Positions 8,209-17,233 of a stretch of 64,000 nt of DNA are shown here, one piece after another. Position numbers and translations under genes: made by a program. Origin of the DNA: Lentilitoribacter sp. Alg239-R112 (GTDB lineage: Bacteria > Pseudomonadota > Alphaproteobacteria > Rhizobiales > Rhizobiaceae); the NCBI RefSeq assembly GCF_900537175.1, contig NZ_LS999835.1, positions 407,141 through 471,140 on the forward strand. Direction: 5' to 3'. The stretch's first letter is position 1. Every line of letters begins with the position of its first letter. Under the pieces are notes generated by a model. The model was not told where the DNA came from. It saw only the letters and a list, made by a program, of their open reading frames with translations, and made no database searches.

Positions 8209-8949
8209 TTATTCCCATGTTACATTTGCAACAAACATGTAACCAGCTCCATAAATAGTCTTTATGAGTTTTGGTGCTTGGGGGTCTTCATTTAGTTTTG
8301 AACGTAAGCGTGAAATGCGCACATCGATGGATCGATCGAAATTCTGTTCAGCATCAATATCTAATGTGTTGAGTATTTGAGAGCGTGAAAACAATCTATT
8401 TGGACCTGATATAAACATTTTCATAATGTCCATTTCAGCTTTGGTTAATGGTGTGGAATGACCATCGACATGTGTCAAAGAATAGTTGGTTAAATCAATT
8501 GTCCAGTCATCAAAGAATGCTTTAAGATATTTCTTACCGTATGTATCATTAATTACTGCAGGTGTGCTCGCCTTTTCCGTACGGCGTAAAACGGTTCGTA
8601 TACGGGCAATTAATTCCGCAGTTTCAAATGGTTTTGAAATGTAATCATCGGCACCCATTTCAAGGCCTACTATTTTGTCACTTAATCCACGTCTACCTGA
8701 AATTATAATACTGGCAATCTGGTATTTGTCGTTCAGCAACTTAATAAGATCCAACCCATTTTGGTCCGGCAGTCCAAGATCTATTAGGCATAGATCCGGC
8801 TTAAATACTTCTAGCTCGATCTCAAATGCAGAAGCCGATTCAAAATGTCGGGCAGTAAAACCATAACTCTCAACCGCGATACGGATGTTCTCAGCGATAT
8901 CGCAATCATCTTCGACAATAGCGATTTTGTGTGCAAGTGCATTTTTCAT
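8209..8949 (-). CDS. OmpR-family response regulator
   Basis: A 246-residue two-component regulator. The receiver domain (about 8-120) has the acidic pair ED at 13-14, the phosphoacceptor D57 in CLIDLGLPDQNG, and K106 in DDYISKPFE. The C-terminal winged helix (about 145-240) includes FSRSQILNTL and RSIDVRISRLRSKLNEDP-KLIKTIYGAGYMF, typical of OmpR/PhoB. It sits 31 bp after the hybrid kinase gene on the same strand, so the two form a pair. The likely target is the divergent ligase/ABC-transporter operon that begins at 11158, given the shared control region. Confidence 0.93.
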   Translation of the reverse strand: MKNALAHKIAIVEDDCDIAENIRIAVESYGFTARHFESASAFEIELEVFKPDLCLIDLGLPDQNGLDLIKLLNDKYQIASIIISGRRGLSDKIVGLEMGADDYISKPFETAELIARIRTVLRRTEKASTPAVINDTYGKKYLKAFFDDWTIDLTNYSLTHVDGHSTPLTKAEMDIMKMFISGPNRLFSRSQILNTLDIDAEQNFDRSIDVRISRLRSKLNEDPQAPKLIKTIYGAGYMFVANVTWE

Positions 8950-8980
8950 GTAACGATCTTCTTTTTTATGTCCGTTGACA

Positions 8981-11011
8981 TCAGCTTAGTAAGCCTAGAA
9001 TTGTTTTTGCAAAAACTTGAGAATCAAATGGTTTACGAAGGAGAGTGAATTCATTTTGAGCGTCTTTTATTATCGGGTCTTGTCGCGGTAAACCGCTTAC
9101 CAATAATATATTTAGTTCCGGTTTGATTACACTCCATTTGCGCGCTAAGTCTAATCCGTTTTCCAAACCGGGCATAATGATATCGGTAATCACTGTGGTT
9201 ATTTCTGGGACTTGTTCCACAAGGTTACAAGCTTCAATAGCACCATTTGCTTCGATATTTGGTATCCCAAGGGTGACTAGGTGATTTCGCATAAGTGCCC
9301 TAAGCTCCGGATCATCATCAACGATGAGGAACAACTGGTTACTTAAGTTCTTAAGTTGAGTTGGAGTCTCATTTAGTTTGTTTTGAGATGTACAGAATGG
9401 AATCTTCAAGCAGACCTGCCCGCCACCGTCTTGCGTATTTGACAGTTCCAGTTCTCCTGCGGATTGTTCAAGAAACGTATTTACCATGGAAAGCCCAAGT
9501 CCGGTTCCTTTCCCTTGTGGCTTAGTTGTAAAGAATGGCTCTTTTGCTTTAGCAATTACGTCTTCTGAGAAGCCATGACCGGTGTCCGTGATGTTAATAC
9601 AAACAGTTTTCTTTTCATCTTCATCTGTGTTTTCAATCTTTGCAGAGACGGTAATTTTACCTTCTCCATGGTGAGTTTCAATTGCATCTCGTGCATTAAA
9701 TAAAACATTTAGGATAGCATCTTGAAATGCGCCTTCGTCTACCTGGCTGATGATTTCTTCATCACCGAGTTCGAGGTTGATATTGATGGAGCTGGAAAGC
9801 GAAGCGGAAAAGAGTTTTACCAGATCTCGAAGCAAAGCAGATAAGTTCGTAATTTTAATATCAAGGTTTTGGCGAAATAAGAAAGACATCAAATTATCAA
9901 TTATGCGAGTACCGCGTCTAGCAGCCTGCTCTGTAGAGCGGATCAAATCGGACTGCGAGTTGTCTGCTGCTTTTTCGATACGTTCGAGATTACCCAAGAT
10001 TACGGTCAAAATATTTGAAAAGTCATGCGCAAGTCCGCTGGTCAATTGAGCAGTTGTTTCCAATCTATTTGCTCTTAACTGCATTTCGTTGGCAGCAATT
10101 TCCGCAGACACGTTTAGAGACTGAACAAAAACACCATGTGTTACCCCTTCTTCATCTATGTCTGGTGAGAATGTTGTGCGCACGGAATGTATATCGTCTT
10201 CGATGCCTTCTACCCTGTAACTAAAAGTTATTGTGTTCCCCTGAAGGGCGGTTTCCAAATTTGGTTGTATGTGTGCCAAAACTTTTTTGGGAAATACTTC
10301 TGTAATATTTTTATCAACGAGACTGTCTCGTTGGATTCCCATGACATCAGAAAATCGATTGTTGGAGAAGCGATAAATGCAGTGTTCGTCAATATAAGCA
10401 ATATGAGCTGGCATTGCGCGCGTAATCTTGCGCATTCGCCCTTCTGAAACAAGCAATTCTTGTTTGGTTTTTTGAAGAGCGCGATTTGCTGCCTCTAGAG
10501 CGCGGTTGGTTTCTGATAATTGGCCGGTACGACGCAATAGCTTGTCAGATAGTTCATCGCTGCGTGCTCTAAGTACTTGTTCATTTCGCCAAGTTTCGGT
10601 GATGTCAGAATAAATAGTCACCCATCCTCCGCTTTCAAGTGGGTGCCCCTCAACTGATATGCGTTGTCCATTTGGTCTGGTACGTTCAAAATAATGCGGT
10701 TCAAACAAGCGGGCACGTTCTATCCGTTCTGCCGCCAATAAGCCTACATCACCAGGCCCAAATTCACCGCGGCGTGCCAAAAAATAGTTCAGATCTGCAA
10801 AAGAAAGACCCGGGATGATAATCTCGTTAGGCAATTCAAATAGATCGATAAAACGTTGATTGCAGGTTACTAATGTCATGTTTGCATTAAAAATCGACAA
10901 GGCTTGCTGAATGAGATTCAGGCCTTGTTCGATAACGAGATGATCGTTTGATTTATCTGTGGTTCTGGTATTGTAAACTGCTGGCAAACTCGAACCCTCC
11001 TTGTCCAACAT
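8981..11011 (-). CDS. Hybrid sensor histidine kinase with two PAS domains and a receiver
   Basis: A 676-residue cytoplasmic kinase with no membrane segment. Order: PAS_7-type sensor (about 30-140), coiled coil (145-190), second PAS (195-305), HisKA with phosphoacceptor H329 in GLAHDFSN, HATPase with N435/N439, DTGHGF and GTGLGLSMV (about 425-540), and a receiver (558-676) with D610 and K660. A soluble sensor suggests an intracellular ligand. The ATG at 11011 has no clear ribosome site, whereas a TTG at 10987 (residue 9) is preceded by AAGGAGG, so the shorter form may be real. It is divergent from livG across 146 bp containing a large palindrome. Confidence 0.92.
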   Translation of the reverse strand: MLDKEGSSLPAVYNTRTTDKSNDHLVIEQGLNLIQQALSIFNANMTLVTCNQRFIDLFELPNEIIIPGLSFADLNYFLARRGEFGPGDVGLLAAERIERARLFEPHYFERTRPNGQRISVEGHPLESGGWVTIYSDITETWRNEQVLRARSDELSDKLLRRTGQLSETNRALEAANRALQKTKQELLVSEGRMRKITRAMPAHIAYIDEHCIYRFSNNRFSDVMGIQRDSLVDKNITEVFPKKVLAHIQPNLETALQGNTITFSYRVEGIEDDIHSVRTTFSPDIDEEGVTHGVFVQSLNVSAEIAANEMQLRANRLETTAQLTSGLAHDFSNILTVILGNLERIEKAADNSQSDLIRSTEQAARRGTRIIDNLMSFLFRQNLDIKITNLSALLRDLVKLFSASLSSSININLELGDEEIISQVDEGAFQDAILNVLFNARDAIETHHGEGKITVSAKIENTDEDEKKTVCINITDTGHGFSEDVIAKAKEPFFTTKPQGKGTGLGLSMVNTFLEQSAGELELSNTQDGGGQVCLKIPFCTSQNKLNETPTQLKNLSNQLFLIVDDDPELRALMRNHLVTLGIPNIEANGAIEACNLVEQVPEITTVITDIIMPGLENGLDLARKWSVIKPELNILLVSGLPRQDPIIKDAQNEFTLLRKPFDSQVFAKTILGLLS

Positions 11012-11032
11012 TTACGGCCAAGTATGACCAAA

Positions 11033-11055
11033 AATAAAGTTATATCAACTTTATT
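11033..11055. promoter_or_regulatory. 23-bp perfect inverted repeat, likely operator
   Basis: Arms AATAAAGTT and AACTTTATT (9 bp each, perfect) surround the 5-base centre ATATC. It lies 22 bp upstream of the kinase start codon and about 100 bp upstream of livG, between divergent units. There is no GC-rich stem, so a protein-binding site is more likely than a terminator. The adjacent response regulator or another transcription factor may bind it. Confidence 0.6.
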
Positions 11056-11157
11056 AGGTAGGAATATTTGCTGTAACATTTCGCAACATTGTTGAAATTT
11101 TTGTGAAAAATTTACCGCATATGGTGCTATTGTGAGTGTTTGGGAGGACACGCAGTT

Positions 11158-11964
11158 ATGCTATTGGAAGTTGACAATATTTCTCTATCTTTTGGCGGCA
11201 TCAAGGCGCTCAGTGAGGTCAGTTTTTCGGTTGAAAAAGCTGAGCTTTTTTCGATTATCGGACCAAATGGAGCCGGAAAAACGTCTATGCTGAATTGCAT
11301 TTCTGGACGATATACTCCCAATAATGGTTCCATTCGTTTCAAAGGTGATGAGCTCATTGGTCGTAATACGAGTGATCGCCCTGATATTGGTATTGGTCGT
11401 ACATTTCAGAACCTAGCCCTGTTTAATCACATGAGTGTACTCGACAATATTATGGTCGGGCGACACCATCTCCTCAAAAATAATTTTCTGACTGGAATGG
11501 CGTATTGGTTTGGTGCACGAACCGAGGAGTTAGAGCACCGCCGCGAAGTTGAAGACATTATCGATTTTTTGGAAATTCAACATATTCGCAACGCAACAGC
11601 TGGAACACTCTCTTACGGTTTGCGTAAACGGGTGGAGCTAGCCCGTGCTATCGCACTTAAACCTGAGCTTGTTCTGCTGGATGAGCCTATGGCTGGCATG
11701 AATATGGAAGAGAAAGAAGACATGGCGCGGTTCATTGTCGATCTCAATCAAGAGCTGGGCATGACTGTTATTATGATTGAGCATGACATGGGTGTTGTGA
11801 TGGATATTTCAGATCGTGTCATGGTTCTCGATTTCGGTGCGAAAGTTTGCGACGGGTTACCAGACGAAGTGATGCAGAATGAACATGTAAAAACGGCTTA
11901 CCTTGGTGCTGATTATGATGAATCTCCACTTTCATCTAGTGGGCGCGTTGAGGAGGTGGTGTGA
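11158..11964 (+). CDS. livG: Liv-type ABC transporter ATP-binding protein (LivG family)
   Basis: A 268-residue ATPase of the branched-chain amino acid/organic acid uptake family. Walker A GPNGAGKTS (about 36), signature LSYGLRKRVELARAI, Walker B LVLLDEPMAGMN and switch histidine IEHDMG are present, with the LivG-specific insert after the Q-loop. A TTG at 11140 is in frame, but the ATG at 11158 follows GGGAGGA and begins the conserved LLEVDNISLSFGGIKAL. It is the first gene of a seven-gene operon with two adenylate-forming enzymes. The unusual promoter-proximal place next to a ligase suggests an aromatic or fatty acid substrate rather than amino acids; that is inference. Confidence 0.92.
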   Translation: MLLEVDNISLSFGGIKALSEVSFSVEKAELFSIIGPNGAGKTSMLNCISGRYTPNNGSIRFKGDELIGRNTSDRPDIGIGRTFQNLALFNHMSVLDNIMVGRHHLLKNNFLTGMAYWFGARTEELEHRREVEDIIDFLEIQHIRNATAGTLSYGLRKRVELARAIALKPELVLLDEPMAGMNMEEKEDMARFIVDLNQELGMTVIMIEHDMGVVMDISDRVMVLDFGAKVCDGLPDEVMQNEHVKTAYLGADYDESPLSSSGRVEEVV

Positions 11965-13895
11965 TGAGTGCATTGATCAAAAAAGGTGATGGTCTGGATA
12001 CTCTTCCTAAGCTGCTGGCTCACAATGCCAAACATGTTCCAGATGAAGTCGCATTGCGTGAAAAGACATTTGGTATTTGGGTTAGCCAAACCTGGAATGA
12101 TTATAACAACAATGTCAGGCGTATTGCGTTGGGTCTTGTCGCCCTTGGAATCAAAACAGGTGACGTTGTTGGCCTTATCGGCGATAATCGGCCGGACTGG
12201 GTGGCAGGTGAAATAGCAGCGCAGGCGTGCGGTGCGGCGACACTTGGTCTTTACCGCGATTTGATGGAACAGGAGCTTGCTTATCTCATAAATTACGCTG
12301 AGACGCGATTTGTGTTCGCTGAAGATGAGGAACAGGTCGATAAGTTTCTTAATCTGGATAAAGATTGTGCCTCTATCGAAAAGATTATTTATGAAGACCC
12401 GCGCGGAATGCGCAAATATGATGATCCGCGCTTAATCCAACTTGAAGAGCTTCGAAAGCTTGGCGATGAATTGCATGCGAAAAAACCTAATCAATATAAC
12501 CAAATGGTTGAAGGTGTCGGCGGGAAAGATCTAGCGATTTTATGCACAACGTCTGGCACGACATCTAATCCCAAGCTAGCAATGCTGAGTGCTGGTAGCA
12601 TCATTGATCATTGTCATGATTACTTAATCGTTGATCCGAAAAACCATTTGGATGAATACGTATCCACACTTCCGTTACCCTGGATTATGGAGCAGGTTTA
12701 TGCGGTGGGTATGTCGCTGATATCGCGCATGACGGTAAATTTTGTTGAAGAACAAGAAACTACAATGTCTGACTTGCGTGAGATTGGGCCGACTTTCGTG
12801 CTTTTTGCGCCACGTGTTTGGGAAGATCTCGTGGCAACCGTGCGTGCGCGTATGATGGATTCTTCATGGACTAAGCGTTTAATGTACGACATTTTTTCTG
12901 AAATTGGCATCAATGCTTTTGATGCAGGAAAAAACTCAAAGTTGGCGCAGATTGGCTTGTTCAGTGCTCTAAAAGATAGACTTGGTTTGAGCCATGTAAC
13001 GTCCGCAGCGACAGGCGGCGCGGCACTTGGCCCAGATACATTTAAGTTTTTCCTTGCCATGGGTGTCCCCCTCCGGCAGTTATATGGCCAAACTGAGCTT
13101 CTAGGTGCCTATACAATTCACCGCTTTGATGATGTAGATTTTGATACTGTTGGTGTTCCGTTCACTAACGATATTAAGGTTGAAATCAAAGATCCTGATC
13201 CCGAAGGGATCGGAGAAATTGTAACAACCCATCAAAATATGTTTATGGGGTATTACAAAAATGAAGCTGCATCGAAAGCTGATATGAAAGATGGCTGGAT
13301 GCACACCGGCGATGCTGGCTATTATAATGATCAAGGCCACCTTGTGGTGATTGACCGTATTTCAGATTTGGCTGAAATGAAAAGCGGGCTTCGTTTCTCG
13401 CCACAATTCATTGAAAATAAGTTGAAGTTTAGCCCCTATGTGGGGGAGGCGGTGATCCTAGGCGCGGGGCGTGATTATCTGGCTGCCATGATTTGTATTC
13501 GCTATTCTATTTTAGCCAAGTGGGCTGAAAAGCGTCGAATATCTTTTACTACTTATACCGACCTCTCTTCGCGTCCGGAAGTTTACGAACTAATCGAGAA
13601 TGAAATTCTGGAAATCAACAAAACACTTCCGGAAGCTCAGCAGATAAAAAAATTCGTGCTGCTCTATAAAGAGTTGGACGCTGACGATGGCGAATTAACG
13701 CGCACGCGCAAAGTGCGCCGCAATGTTGTGGCTGAAAAATATGAGAACATTATTGATACAATCTACTCTCAGAATGATCATGTAGATATTGATACGATGA
13801 TTACCTTCCAAGATGGAACTAAGCAACGCATCCAAACAACAATCGCTGTTCGCGATCTTGATAGTGATGGCACAATGCCAATCGCTGCTGAATAG
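11964..13895 (+). CDS. AMP-dependent acyl-CoA synthetase (FadD/long-chain type)
   Basis: A 643-residue adenylate-forming enzyme that should activate a carboxylic acid to its CoA ester. The P-loop motif CTTSGTTSNPKLAML (about 192), the YGQTELLG adenine motif and DGWMHTGDAGYYNDQGHLVVIDR are intact, as are the C-terminal residues around a conserved lysine. Length fits the FadD15-like group. Start: ATG overlaps the livG stop in TGATG, with GAGGAGGTGG upstream. Being interleaved with Liv transporter genes implies that the imported acid is activated on entry; the substrate cannot be read from sequence. Confidence 0.92.
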   Translation: MSALIKKGDGLDTLPKLLAHNAKHVPDEVALREKTFGIWVSQTWNDYNNNVRRIALGLVALGIKTGDVVGLIGDNRPDWVAGEIAAQACGAATLGLYRDLMEQELAYLINYAETRFVFAEDEEQVDKFLNLDKDCASIEKIIYEDPRGMRKYDDPRLIQLEELRKLGDELHAKKPNQYNQMVEGVGGKDLAILCTTSGTTSNPKLAMLSAGSIIDHCHDYLIVDPKNHLDEYVSTLPLPWIMEQVYAVGMSLISRMTVNFVEEQETTMSDLREIGPTFVLFAPRVWEDLVATVRARMMDSSWTKRLMYDIFSEIGINAFDAGKNSKLAQIGLFSALKDRLGLSHVTSAATGGAALGPDTFKFFLAMGVPLRQLYGQTELLGAYTIHRFDDVDFDTVGVPFTNDIKVEIKDPDPEGIGEIVTTHQNMFMGYYKNEAASKADMKDGWMHTGDAGYYNDQGHLVVIDRISDLAEMKSGLRFSPQFIENKLKFSPYVGEAVILGAGRDYLAAMICIRYSILAKWAEKRRISFTTYTDLSSRPEVYELIENEILEINKTLPEAQQIKKFVLLYKELDADDGELTRTRKVRRNVVAEKYENIIDTIYSQNDHVDIDTMITFQDGTKQRIQTTIAVRDLDSDGTMPIAAE

Positions 13896-13905
13896 GAGCA
13901 GAATA

Positions 13906-14799
13906 ATGAATACATCACTGTTAATTCAGCTTCTGGCAAATGGACTGATCGTCGGGATGCTCTACGGTGTCATCGCAATGTGTTTTGTGTTGATTTATAA
14001 ATCAACGCAGGTCGTAAATTTTGCCCAAGGTGAGTTTCTTGTTCTTGGCGCTTGGGTTTGCTTAGCGATGGTTACGAAAGCTGAACTTCCTTTTTGGGTG
14101 GCATTTCCTTTCACATTGGTCTTTATGACCCTGTTCGGCATCATGATCCAGATTGTCGTTTTGCGACCACTCATCGGCGAGCCGATCATATCAATCATTA
14201 TGGTAACAATTGCACTTTCAATCATTATGCAAGCGGCCCTAAACTGGATGTTCGGAAATTCCGCAGCTAGTTTCCCGCAAATTTTTCCAATTCAAACAGT
14301 TGCATTCTTAGGCCTTCAAATTGAAATGGCCTATATTATGAGCCTCGTCCTATCTGTCATCGTAATGGGTGTTTTCTACGCTTTCTTTCAATATTCTAAA
14401 TACGGATTAGCAATGCGCGCGACTGCCTTCGATCAGCAGGCAGCTCAAAGTCTTGGTGTTTCGGTTGGTCAAGTTTTTGCAATGAGTTGGGCGATCTCCG
14501 CAGTTGTTTCCGGCATAGCCGGGATCATTATCGGCATCGTAAGCGGCGTTTCATCTTCCCTAGCTGTGATTGGTATTAAAGTTTTTCCTGCGGTCATTGT
14601 TGGCGGGCTAGACTCGATTGTCGGCTCAATTGTTGGTGGCGTTATTATCGGACTTTTAGAAAATCTTGCTGAATTTGTGGATGGGCAATATCTGCAATGG
14701 GGCAATCTTTACACTGTTGCGCCGTTCTATGTGCTCATCATCATCCTTGTAATTAAGCCATATGGTTTGTTTGGCACACGTGATATTGAGAGAATCTAA
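13906..14799 (+). CDS. livH: Liv-type ABC transporter permease (LivH family)
   Basis: A 297-residue inner-membrane permease with about eight hydrophobic helices. The family pattern NGLIVGMLYGVIAMCFVLIYKSTQVVNFAQGEF at the N-terminus and the GLDSIVGSIVGGVIIGLLEN loop near the C-terminus are diagnostic. The frame extends 31 codons upstream, but the ATG at 13906 follows AGGAGCAGAATA and starts the conserved region. It would pair with LivM in the membrane and with the LivG and LivF ATPases. Confidence 0.93.
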   Translation: MNTSLLIQLLANGLIVGMLYGVIAMCFVLIYKSTQVVNFAQGEFLVLGAWVCLAMVTKAELPFWVAFPFTLVFMTLFGIMIQIVVLRPLIGEPIISIIMVTIALSIIMQAALNWMFGNSAASFPQIFPIQTVAFLGLQIEMAYIMSLVLSVIVMGVFYAFFQYSKYGLAMRATAFDQQAAQSLGVSVGQVFAMSWAISAVVSGIAGIIIGIVSGVSSSLAVIGIKVFPAVIVGGLDSIVGSIVGGVIIGLLENLAEFVDGQYLQWGNLYTVAPFYVLIIILVIKPYGLFGTRDIERI

Positions 14800-14801
14800 A
14801 A

Positions 14802-15872
14802 ATGGCATCTACATCACTTCGTCCTTGCGGTGATTTCCGCACAAGTTACAAACAAGACCAGTATCTATTTCAGACAAAAGTAATCGGCTGGATCGCTGCT
14901 ATCGCTTTATTGGCTTCGATAGCAGCACCTGCATTTGTAAGCTCTTATCTTATTAATGTTTTGATCTTGGTTGGCATATCCGGAATTGCGGCATTAGGTT
15001 TAAATGTGCTTGTTGGCATGACAGGACAGATTAGTCTTGGTCATGCAGCTTTTTATGGTTTCGGTGCTTTTACATCTGCCTACCTTGTGAGCCATTATAG
15101 TGTGCCCGTGCTCATCGCAATTCCACTGGCGGGCATTGCGACTGCAATTGTCGGTATGATTTTTGGCTCTCCAGCTGCTCGCATTAAAGGTCTTTATCTA
15201 GCCATTGCGACATTGGCATCACAATTTATTCTGGAAGATTTTTTCTCTCGCGCCATCTGGTTTACCAATGGGTATGGCGTTGACGCCTTAAAGCCAGAGT
15301 TCTTTGGAATATCGCTTAATACCGACAGCAGTTATTATTATGTGGTTTTATTCTGGGCCGTTATTTCAATGATTGCCGTCGCAAATCTCAAACGTTCGCG
15401 AGATGGTCGCGCACTCGTCGCCGTGCGTGATCACTATCTATCTGCCGAAATCATGGGAATTAATCTCACAAAATATCGTATTCTGGCATTTGGTATTTCA
15501 TCATTTTTTGCAGGTGTTGCTGGAGCATTATATGCGCACTATATCGAATTTGTTTCGGTGGAAACATTTAGTATTGCGTTGTCGATAAACTTTCTGGCTA
15601 TGATAATTATTGGCGGGCTTGGCTCTGTTCCTGGCGCGTTTTTGGGCGCAGCTTTTATTGAGCTTCTGCCGCAATTCGTACAGTTTGTAACAGGTTGGCT
15701 AATTAGTGTTTTTCCGATGATCTTTGGATCACTATCGGAGGGTAAATCCTATATTGAGCAAATCTCTATTGGCACGGTTATCATTCTATTTCTAATTTTC
15801 GAACCGGAAGGGCTTGCGCATCGCGTTGGGCAAATCCGTAAATCGATCAAGCTATATCCGTTCTCCTATTAG
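14802..15872 (+). CDS. livM: Liv-type ABC transporter permease (LivM family)
   Basis: A 356-residue permease starting two bases after livH. A soluble N-terminal stretch of about 25 residues precedes the helices. The LivM pattern GLNVLVGMTGQISLGHAAFYGFGAF (about 65-90) and GSPAARIKGLYLAIATLA are clear, as is the EAA-like loop in RDHYLSAEIMGINLTKYRILAFGISSFFAGVAGALYA. It forms the second half of the translocation pore with LivH. Confidence 0.93.
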   Translation: MASTSLRPCGDFRTSYKQDQYLFQTKVIGWIAAIALLASIAAPAFVSSYLINVLILVGISGIAALGLNVLVGMTGQISLGHAAFYGFGAFTSAYLVSHYSVPVLIAIPLAGIATAIVGMIFGSPAARIKGLYLAIATLASQFILEDFFSRAIWFTNGYGVDALKPEFFGISLNTDSSYYYVVLFWAVISMIAVANLKRSRDGRALVAVRDHYLSAEIMGINLTKYRILAFGISSFFAGVAGALYAHYIEFVSVETFSIALSINFLAMIIIGGLGSVPGAFLGAAFIELLPQFVQFVTGWLISVFPMIFGSLSEGKSYIEQISIGTVIILFLIFEPEGLAHRVGQIRKSIKLYPFSY

Positions 15873-15937
15873 ACGGATCAACTCAGCGCTTAGTCTTGGG
15901 AGGACGGCGCTAAATCGAATATAAAAGGAGGAAGACT

Positions 15938-17173
15938 ATGAAGAATATTTCCAAGCTAATCTCAGGTGTTGCATTGGTAGCACTGATTGGTAGTACATCT
16001 GCAAATGCTGACAGTGTATTTGTTGGTAATCTTGTTGACTTTACTGGCCCAACTGCTTTCGTTGGTAAACTTTACGGTACTGGTATTAAAGATGCTGTTG
16101 ATTACATCAACAAAAATGGTGGCATCGACGGCACAACAATAGAGCTTGAGCAGATAGATTATGCCTATAAAGTGCCGCAGGCTATCGCGACCTATAAGCG
16201 TTGGACGTCAAGCGGTAAAATGGTCGGTCTTCAAGGTTGGGGTACCGGCGATACAGAAGCATTAATCTCATTTGTTGCTAAAGACAAAATTCCGGTTTGG
16301 TCCGCATCATATTCTGGCCACCTAACGGATCCATCCGGTGCGAACCCAAATACGAAGAAGCCAGCACCTTATAATTTCTTTTATGGTCCGAGTTATTCCG
16401 ATGCATGTCGTGCAATGGTTCAGTGGGCACAAGAAGATGCAAAATCTAAGGGCATGGAAAAAGCAAAATTTGTGCACCTAGGCGACAATCACCCTTATCC
16501 AAACGCACCTAAGAAAGCATGCGGTGAATATGCTGCTGAGTTGGGTATGGAGGTTTTGAATCCAATTGGTGTACCTATGAAACCTGGAGATTTTAAAGCT
16601 CAGTGCTTAACCATTAAAGAATCTGGTGCAAACTATGCATTTGTCGCAAATCTTGGTGGGTCGGTCGTATCGTTACTTAAGTCATGTAAAACAGTGGGTG
16701 CTGAAGTCACATACATGGCCAATATTTGGGGTGGTGATCATCTGACAATCGCGGCAGCGGAAGCTGTTGGTTATATTTTCCCTACGGCATCACCATTTTG
16801 GGAATCTGAGGTGCCTGGTATGAAGGTTATCAGAGAAATTTATGACCAAGGTACTGCCGATAAATCGGCTAAACCTACACACCACTATGTCCGTGCAATT
16901 TGCAGCGCTTTCTACATGAAAGAAGCAATGGAATGGGCCAAGGCAAATGGTGGTTTAACGGGTGAAAATATCCGCAACGGTATGTATGTCAAAACAGATT
17001 GGGTACCGGCTGGTCTTGAGGGCGTGTGCGAGCCATCAACATGGACCGACAAGGATCACCGCGGCACAACAAACGTATCAGTTAATAAAGGTACGTTTGA
17101 AGGTGGCGAAGTGAAAATTGAAAAAATCGCCAATGTCAGCCTACCACGTCGTGATGACTGGATTGGTTACTAA
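15938..17173 (+). CDS. Liv-type ABC transporter periplasmic substrate-binding protein
   Basis: A 411-residue periplasmic binding protein (Peripla_BP_6 family) with a signal peptide of about 24 residues ending SANA-D. The mature start SVFVGNLVDFTGPTAFVGKLYGTGIKDAVDYINKNGG is typical of organic-acid binders related to LivK. The start follows AAAAGGAGG. It contains several cysteines (for example SDACRAM, KKACGEY, FKAQCLT), probably disulfides. A strong hairpin directly after the gene may raise its mRNA level over the downstream livF. Substrate unknown; the two ligases in the operon suggest an acid destined for CoA activation. Confidence 0.92.
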   Translation: MKNISKLISGVALVALIGSTSANADSVFVGNLVDFTGPTAFVGKLYGTGIKDAVDYINKNGGIDGTTIELEQIDYAYKVPQAIATYKRWTSSGKMVGLQGWGTGDTEALISFVAKDKIPVWSASYSGHLTDPSGANPNTKKPAPYNFFYGPSYSDACRAMVQWAQEDAKSKGMEKAKFVHLGDNHPYPNAPKKACGEYAAELGMEVLNPIGVPMKPGDFKAQCLTIKESGANYAFVANLGGSVVSLLKSCKTVGAEVTYMANIWGGDHLTIAAAEAVGYIFPTASPFWESEVPGMKVIREIYDQGTADKSAKPTHHYVRAICSAFYMKEAMEWAKANGGLTGENIRNGMYVKTDWVPAGLEGVCEPSTWTDKDHRGTTNVSVNKGTFEGGEVKIEKIANVSLPRRDDWIGY

Positions 17174-17180
17174 AATTCAT

Positions 17181-17206
17181 CCCGCGACCTGTTTAAAGGT
17201 CGCGGG
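17181..17206 (+). terminator. Hairpin after the binding-protein gene (attenuator-like)
   Basis: Perfect 9-bp GC-rich arms CCCGCGACC and GGTCGCGGG flank an 8-base loop, followed by ATTATTT. The operon continues into livF 28 bp later on the same strand, so this is probably a partial terminator or 3' RNA stabiliser that gives excess binding protein. Confidence 0.75.
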
Positions 17207-17233
17207 ATTATTTACCTGATCGGAACCTGAACC

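Noticed and set aside
8981..11011. Kinase as the sensor for the hao region
   Set aside because: It is convergent with the hao side and divergent from the Liv/ligase operon; the shared promoter region points to the latter.
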